Below are positions 59,496 to 64,000 of a stretch of DNA of 64,000 nt, piece after piece; the stretch's first letter is position 1; each line of letters begins with the position of its first letter. The stretch spans positions 49,676-113,675 of the forward strand of contig NZ_VORR01000008.1 of the NCBI RefSeq assembly GCF_007997085.1, in the 5' to 3' direction. Source of the stretch: Polaribacter sp. IC066 (GTDB taxonomy: Bacteria > Bacteroidota > Bacteroidia > Flavobacteriales > Flavobacteriaceae). A model generated the notes under the pieces. It made no database searches. It had not been told where the DNA came from and was given only the letters and a program-made list of their open reading frames with translations. The position numbers and the translations under genes are program-made.

Positions 59496-60428
59496 ATGAA
59501 AACGCTAAAACTACTTTTAATTATAGCCATTACAGGAACACTATTTAGTTCGTGCTCATCGGTTTACAATGACTCTTTGGATACGTACCAGCCTACTTTA
59601 GAAAACGTGGTTTCTGGTTATGATATTTGGTATGTAGATTACCACAGAACTGTTGGAGATGGAGATATTCCGTACGTTTCAAGAGCCTTTACCTTATCTT
59701 TTATTAATGGAATTTTATATGCAAATAATAACATTGTAGACATTGGTAGAACAGGAAATGGTTTGGGCATCGATGTAGGAACTTACAACGCGTTTAATGG
59801 CTTGTTAGAAACGAACCATGATAGAGATGGTGCTCATGATTTTGAAGTGACTGTTTTATCTGAAAACGAAATAAGGCTATATAATTTTAGACAGAATGTA
59901 AGTTATTATCTAATAGGCTACAACACTAATAATTTTGATTATGATCAACTGTTTTATGAAAACATAGAATATTTTTTACAAGAATATAGAGCTTGGGGGA
60001 AAATAGAAACAGTAGGTGGCACTCCAAATGCTTTTGATGAGGAAAATTACTTACAGTTTACACTAGATAATATAACAACGTTTTATAGTTCTCAAGATAA
60101 CTTTGGCACACAAGTTGATTCTATACAATGGGATTATGAAGGGGCTTATGAAATCTTCGATGTTGCAGGTTATGAAGATCTAAAAATATTAACATTGAAT
60201 TATGATAACGGAGATAATGAAGAGTTTGAATTGAGCGTTATAAATGACGGAAGGGTTCGCTTATATCATATTAAGTCAGACACAACCTATGATTTTTCTG
60301 GAAAGATATTTATACAGCTATTAAAAAGTGAAAAAACTGTTAAAAGTGCGAAAGACCTTGTAAGAAATAATAACAGAAAACGTACTAAAATAGAACGTAA
60401 AACAAAGATTAGAAGAAATTTAAAATAA
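59496..60428 (+). CDS. Conserved flavobacterial lipoprotein (often mislabelled NaMN adenylyltransferase)
   Basis: 310 residues. The lipoprotein signal ends LFSSC (C20). The body consists of two similar beta-rich halves, each with a block of the form DIWYVDYHRT or IQWDYEGAYEIFDV and the motif SVINDGRVRLYH. There is no HxGH or other nucleotidyltransferase motif, so the common database name is not supported. The C-terminal tail (about 280-310) is very basic (RNNNRKRTKIERKTKIRRN), unusual for a secreted lipoprotein. Function unknown. Its terminator follows. Confidence 0.78.
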   Translation: MKTLKLLLIIAITGTLFSSCSSVYNDSLDTYQPTLENVVSGYDIWYVDYHRTVGDGDIPYVSRAFTLSFINGILYANNNIVDIGRTGNGLGIDVGTYNAFNGLLETNHDRDGAHDFEVTVLSENEIRLYNFRQNVSYYLIGYNTNNFDYDQLFYENIEYFLQEYRAWGKIETVGGTPNAFDEENYLQFTLDNITTFYSSQDNFGTQVDSIQWDYEGAYEIFDVAGYEDLKILTLNYDNGDNEEFELSVINDGRVRLYHIKSDTTYDFSGKIFIQLLKSEKTVKSAKDLVRNNNRKRTKIERKTKIRRNLK

Positions 60429-60483
60429 AGTTTGGTTAGTTGATTTTTGATTGGTTATTTTTTAAAAGTAATCAATTGAAAGG

Positions 60484-60512
60484 GGAACCGTCTTGAAGAG
60501 GACGGTTTTTTC
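60484..60512 (+). terminator. Terminator after the 59496 lipoprotein gene
   Basis: AACCGTC (60486-60492) pairs with GACGGTT (60501-60507), followed by T residues. Confidence 0.8.
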
Positions 60513-60578
60513 TTTGTGTAAAACCTTCTAAAATCCTAGATTTTAAAAAAGAAAAAATAACACTAGTTTTTATAGTTT

Positions 60579-60586
60579 TATATTTG
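60579..60586 (+). promoter_or_regulatory. -7 box (TATATTTG) upstream of the SDR gene
   Basis: An exact TAnnTTTG, 78 bp before the ATG at 60664. Confidence 0.55.
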
Positions 60587-60663
60587 TGAAGTTGGTTCTG
60601 TAGTAAGTTTGATGTTTCAGACAAACGATCATAGAATCGGTATTAAAACTAAGAAAAAATTAA

Positions 60664-61419
60664 ATGGTAAAAACAGCATTCATAACAGGAGCAACGTCAG
60701 GAATCGGAAAGGCAACAGCAGAAATTTTTGCTAAAAATAACATCAGATTAATTCTTTGCGGACGCAGAAAGGATCGTTTAGAAAATATTCAAAAAGAACT
60801 TTCAAAATTAACAGAGGTAACTACATTACAGTTTGATGTTTCTAAAAGAGATGAAGTTGCAAAGGCTATAAAATCGCTTCCAGAAAATTTTAAACAAATA
60901 GATATTTTAATCAATAATGCGGGTAATGCTCACGGTTTGTCTAGCATACAGGACGGAGATATTGATGATTGGGATGCGATGTTAGACATTAACGTAAAAG
61001 GATTGTTATATGTATCGAAAGCGATCATTCCTCAAATGATAGAAAATAATAGTGGTTTTATTATTAATATTGGTTCTATTGCAGGTAAGGAAGTATACCC
61101 TAACGGAAATGTGTATTGTGCATCAAAGTTTGCGGTGAACGCTTTAAACAAATCTATGAGATTAGATTTAAATCAATATAACATTCGTGTTGCTGCCATT
61201 CATCCTGGTTTGGTTGAAACCGAGTTTTCTGAAGTACGTTTTAAAGGCGATACAGAAAGAGCAAAAACGGTTTACAAAGATTTTAAAGCTTTGCAAGCAG
61301 AAGACATTGCAGATATTATTCATTTTGTAATTACAAGACCGTATTATGTAAATATAGAAGATTTAGTGGTGTACCCAACAGCCCAGGCAAGTGCTACGAT
61401 TTTGAATAAAAATAAATAG
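60664..61419 (+). CDS. Short-chain dehydrogenase/reductase (YdfG-like)
   Basis: 251 residues, classical SDR. The nucleotide motif is GATSGIGKA (9-17), the structural NNAG is at 84-87, and the catalytic S138, Y151 and K155 are in the GSIAG and YCASK segments. Arginines in LCGRRKDRLE (31-40) favour NADP(H). Similarity to the YdfG group suggests 3-hydroxy-acid or serine dehydrogenase-like activity, but the substrate is not fixed. It is followed by manA with a 101-bp gap. Confidence 0.92.
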   Translation: MVKTAFITGATSGIGKATAEIFAKNNIRLILCGRRKDRLENIQKELSKLTEVTTLQFDVSKRDEVAKAIKSLPENFKQIDILINNAGNAHGLSSIQDGDIDDWDAMLDINVKGLLYVSKAIIPQMIENNSGFIINIGSIAGKEVYPNGNVYCASKFAVNALNKSMRLDLNQYNIRVAAIHPGLVETEFSEVRFKGDTERAKTVYKDFKALQAEDIADIIHFVITRPYYVNIEDLVVYPTAQASATILNKNK

Positions 61420-61520
61420 TTTTACTTTAAGTGAATATTAATCCTTTGCAAAAGAGTGATATCAAATTAAAATAAATAGTAAAATAGCGCACTCAACTTA
61501 TAACTTTAGAAGAAATTACA

Positions 61521-62726
61521 ATGACAAAACTATATCTCCTTAAAGGAAAAATTCAAAATTATGCATGGGGCGGCTCTGATTTTATTCCGAATCTATTAGG
61601 AGAAAAAGCCACGGAAGAAAAATGTGCTGAATATTGGTTGGGTGCGCATGATAACGCTCCGTCTGAAGTACTCATCGACCAAGAAACAAAACCTTTAAAT
61701 AATTTTTTGAATACTGATTTAAAAGAGAAATTAGGGCAAAAAATAGCGAGTAAATTTGGACGATTATCCTTCTTATTTAAAGTTTTAGATGTAAAAGATG
61801 TGCTATCGATACAAGTACATCCCACTAAAATAGCGGCAGAAAAAGGTTTTAAGGTAGAGAATGAAATGGGCATTCCGTTAAAAGCGGCGCACAGAAATTA
61901 TAAAGACGACAATCATAAACCAGAGATTATGGTTGCGTTAGGTGAATTTTGGTTACTTCACGGCTTTTTGCCAGAAGATAAATTAGTAGCCACATTAAAA
62001 AACATTAAAGAATTCACCCATTTACTGCCTGTTTTTAAAGAACAAGGTTATTACGGATTGTATAAAACAGTGATGGAGCAGTCTGACGAGGATAATAACC
62101 GCATCTTACAACCTTTAATAGACAAAATTTTACCCGCATACAAAGCAGGAAATTTAGAAAAGTCGAATCCGGCGTATTGGGCGGCCAAGGCTGTTGATTC
62201 TTCTACAAACACAAAAATTTTAGATAAAGGAATTTATTCAATTTACTTTTTTAACGTTGTAAAAGCGAATAAAGGAGAAGCTGTTTTTCAAGACGCGGGT
62301 ATCCCTCATGCCTATTTAGAAGGTCAGAATATGGAGTTAATGGCAAATTCAGACAATGTTTTACGGGGTGGTTTAACGCCAAAACATGTAGACATACCAG
62401 AATTACTAAAACATGTAGAGTTTAAAGCAACGGTGCCTAATGTGATGCAAGGCGAATTACAGAAGGATGGCTTAGAACGTATTTATAAAAGTGCTGCGCC
62501 AGATTTTGAATTAAGTCAGATTACGTTAAATGCAAATCAAAACTATAAATCAGAAACAAAAACAGCTCAAATTTTAATCTTATTAGAGGGCGAAGCCACC
62601 ATTAAAGAACAAAATACCAGGTTACATCTTAAAAAGGGAGCAGCGGTGCTAATTCTTGCAAATGCTTTTTATGAAATTTCGACTTCTAAAAATGCTATTT
62701 TATATAAAGCTACTGCGCCAGATTAA
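61521..62726 (+). CDS. manA: Mannose-6-phosphate isomerase, class I
   Basis: 401 residues. The type I phosphomannose isomerase fold has the zinc-site blocks SIQVHPTK, DDNHKPE and AGIPHAYLEGQNMELMANSDN, the last followed by the conserved LRGGLTPKHVD. It interconverts mannose-6-phosphate and fructose-6-phosphate in the cytoplasm, feeding GDP-mannose or mannose use. It starts with MTKLYLLKGKIQNYAWGG, the family N-terminus. It is preceded by a TAACTTTA promoter-like box. No sugar-related neighbours are present. Confidence 0.95.
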   Translation: MTKLYLLKGKIQNYAWGGSDFIPNLLGEKATEEKCAEYWLGAHDNAPSEVLIDQETKPLNNFLNTDLKEKLGQKIASKFGRLSFLFKVLDVKDVLSIQVHPTKIAAEKGFKVENEMGIPLKAAHRNYKDDNHKPEIMVALGEFWLLHGFLPEDKLVATLKNIKEFTHLLPVFKEQGYYGLYKTVMEQSDEDNNRILQPLIDKILPAYKAGNLEKSNPAYWAAKAVDSSTNTKILDKGIYSIYFFNVVKANKGEAVFQDAGIPHAYLEGQNMELMANSDNVLRGGLTPKHVDIPELLKHVEFKATVPNVMQGELQKDGLERIYKSAAPDFELSQITLNANQNYKSETKTAQILILLEGEATIKEQNTRLHLKKGAAVLILANAFYEISTSKNAILYKATAPD

Positions 62727-62910
62727 CAATAATATTCAATTGAAAAGAACCTATTTTTAGAAACAACTTTATAGTGTTGTTGCGTATTGAAAGTTGTGGT
62801 TTTGTGAATGAGAAATTTTTAAAGAATTTAAAAAGTTTGCAAAACCATAACTAATTTTACAAGTATTAGAATGCTACAATTTTTAATATATGTTTCTTTG
62901 CGATGTGATT

Positions 62911-63528
62911 TTAGTTTAAAAAACCTTCTTTTTTCAATTCGTCTAATTCTTGATCGTTAAAATATTCTGAAATTAAATTCATTTTATCGGTGTTTGTTTT
63001 CTTACTATAGACCCAACCATATAGTTTTCCCATATTTTTTCTATAATCAAACCATTTGCCCGTAGGATTTACTTTTTCATCATATCTAAAATTTTTCCAG
63101 TTTTTAATTTTATCAAGAACTGTTTCAGGTTTTTCCCATTTCCGAATGTCACCAAATTTCATTTTCCAAATGCTATTTAGTTCTTTAATTTTTTGTTCTT
63201 CTAAGAATTCTTTTTTAGGTAAAAGATAAGAATTGAACCTCGTGATATAATGCTGTTTATTCGGTTTATTATCTGTGGAAAGTTGGAACGTAAATTTTTC
63301 TAAATAAGCTACAGGATTTTTACTATGCATTTTAAAATTGACCCCTAAATTTTCAATTTTTCTAATTAATTCTGTATTTTGTTTTCTTTTAGAGGATACT
63401 AAAAAAGTTCCTAAATTTTTACCCTTGTATTTAAATAGATGGCTTACTCTAATTTGAACACTTTCTTTAATTGCATTTTCTAATAATGCAAGCCATTCAT
63501 TTTCATTTTGTTTTCTTTTAGATTCCAT
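62911..63528 (-). CDS. Hypothetical protein
   Basis: 205 residues, basic, no signal peptide or membrane segment. The C-terminal third contains an aromatic-rich segment (KIKNWKNFRYDEK and KWFDYRKNMGKLYGWVY) with a spacing that looks like a small repeated fold. I do not recognise a family, and it may be a DNA-associated or accessory protein. The gene sits between manA (convergent) and the IS630-like end, an accessory-type location. The longest frame start (ATG at 63528) is used; no better one is visible. Confidence 0.6.
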   Translation of the reverse strand: MESKRKQNENEWLALLENAIKESVQIRVSHLFKYKGKNLGTFLVSSKRKQNTELIRKIENLGVNFKMHSKNPVAYLEKFTFQLSTDNKPNKQHYITRFNSYLLPKKEFLEEQKIKELNSIWKMKFGDIRKWEKPETVLDKIKNWKNFRYDEKVNPTGKWFDYRKNMGKLYGWVYSKKTNTDKMNLISEYFNDQELDELKKEGFLN

Positions 63529-63903
63529 TTGAGAAAGGTAAAGATAATTTTATTAATAAATTCTGGTTTTTTTGAGATATTTCTGGCGCATGACGCACAA
63601 CGTTTTTTACAAAGAGTTCTAGTTTGTTTAATTTTGTAGCTATTAAAAACGAATAAAAATTGGCACTTATATATTGCATGTAAGGATTTAGTTTGAGTCA
63701 AGCAGCGAGCCAAATTAATCTGAATATTTTGTTAAATTCTGAAAAAAAAGTTTTATTATACTCAATACATTTAGGTTTTCGGGAACATAAAATTTCATGG
63801 TGTAATTATTGATATTAAATTACTGTTTTTCAGTTATTTAAGCACTATATTTTTGTTATTTTGAGTAATATTTAGTATCTTTATATTGTTGATATTCAGA
63901 TGT
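63529..63903. other. 375-bp gene-free region before the transposase
   Basis: No convincing gene; a 77-residue minus-strand frame at its left part has no family features. The stretch nearest the transposase (about 63720-63903) should include the left end of the IS630-like element, but its exact terminal repeat cannot be set without the other end. Confidence 0.5.
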
Positions 63904-64000
63904 ATGACTATAAAATTATCACAAGAAGAGAAAATTACAATTAAACAATTACACCGTAATTGTAAACAAAGAAAACATGCCGATAAACTAAAAGCTATTC
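63904..64000 (+). mobile_element. 5' end of an IS630-family-like transposase, cut by window edge
   Basis: The frame from ATG 63904 runs open to the last base. It begins MTIKLSQEEKITIKQLHRNC and continues KQRKHADKLKAI. This matches the start of IS630-type transposases, where a helix-turn-helix of the form LxELHRKxKxxRxADRIKAV opens the protein. Only 32 residues are visible, so completeness, DDE triad and element ends are outside the window. Confidence 0.7.

Noticed and set aside
63580..63640. Integron attC-like site near GTTGTGCGTCATGCGCC on the minus strand
   Set aside because: I could not find the paired core sites and imperfect hairpin required for attC.
63480..63713. 77-codon minus-strand frame upstream of the hypothetical gene at 62911
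   Set aside because: Cysteine- and lysine-rich random composition, overlap with the start of the better gene, and no promoter.

Overview
The window is AT-rich chromosomal DNA from a member of the Flavobacteriaceae, most like the marine Polaribacter/Tenacibaculum group (inference from gene content and order; no 16S gene is present). Three things support this. Secreted proteases carry type IX secretion (T9SS) C-terminal sorting domains. The T9SS lipoprotein SprE/PorW lies just upstream of bactofilin and ATP synthase genes. Promoters fit the Bacteroidetes -7 box TAnnTTTG, and there are no Shine-Dalgarno sites. TTG or GTG starts are probable for several genes.

Layout. 1-5.1 kb: the 3' part of a large PEP/pyruvate-binding ATP-grasp protein, then two hexameric glutamate dehydrogenases whose cofactor motifs suggest one NAD-type and one NADP-type enzyme. 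5.2-11.4 kb: a tandem pair of secreted M66-like zinc metalloproteases with almost identical catalytic halves but different C-terminal parts. 11.4-15.6 kb: two LysE-like exporters, an alpha/beta hydrolase, DinB and a GNAT. 15.6-24.2 kb: a lipid/polyketide-type cluster (two FAD enzymes, methyltransferase, type III PKS, dehydratase, ketosynthase, ACP, phosphopantetheinyl transferase, YceI). It is invaded by a REP-associated tyrosine transposase and five copies of a REP palindrome. 24.2-35.6 kb: ABC ATPase, conserved flavobacterial proteins, threonine dehydrogenase, RecX, and a TetR-TolC-MFP-RND efflux operon. 35.7-41 kb: polyprenyl synthase, a CAU-anticodon tRNA, prolyl oligopeptidase, thioredoxin and a MazEF-type module, interspersed with palindromic repeats.

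41.6-49.8 kb holds what I consider the most interesting system: a PadR-type regulator followed by seven tandem paralogous membrane proteins. Each has a roughly 50-residue N-terminal module with a D-x-R-x-E-x-x-D-H core, and then about four membrane segments of very divergent sequence. They lead directly into an ABC-2-type permease, its ATPase and an outer-membrane-type protein. All are packed as one operon behind a leader that carries a 131-bp multi-stem repeat.

50-58.5 kb: sprE, bactofilin, atpZ-like and atpB-E-F-H-A-G. Strong non-terminator hairpins follow exactly atpE and atpA, and a 53-bp tandem repeat starts inside the last codons of atpG. 58.9-64 kb: two lipoproteins, an SDR, ManA, an unknown protein and the start of an IS630-like transposase cut by the window edge. 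At least four families of palindromic intergenic repeats are visible. Two have inserted between a promoter and its gene.
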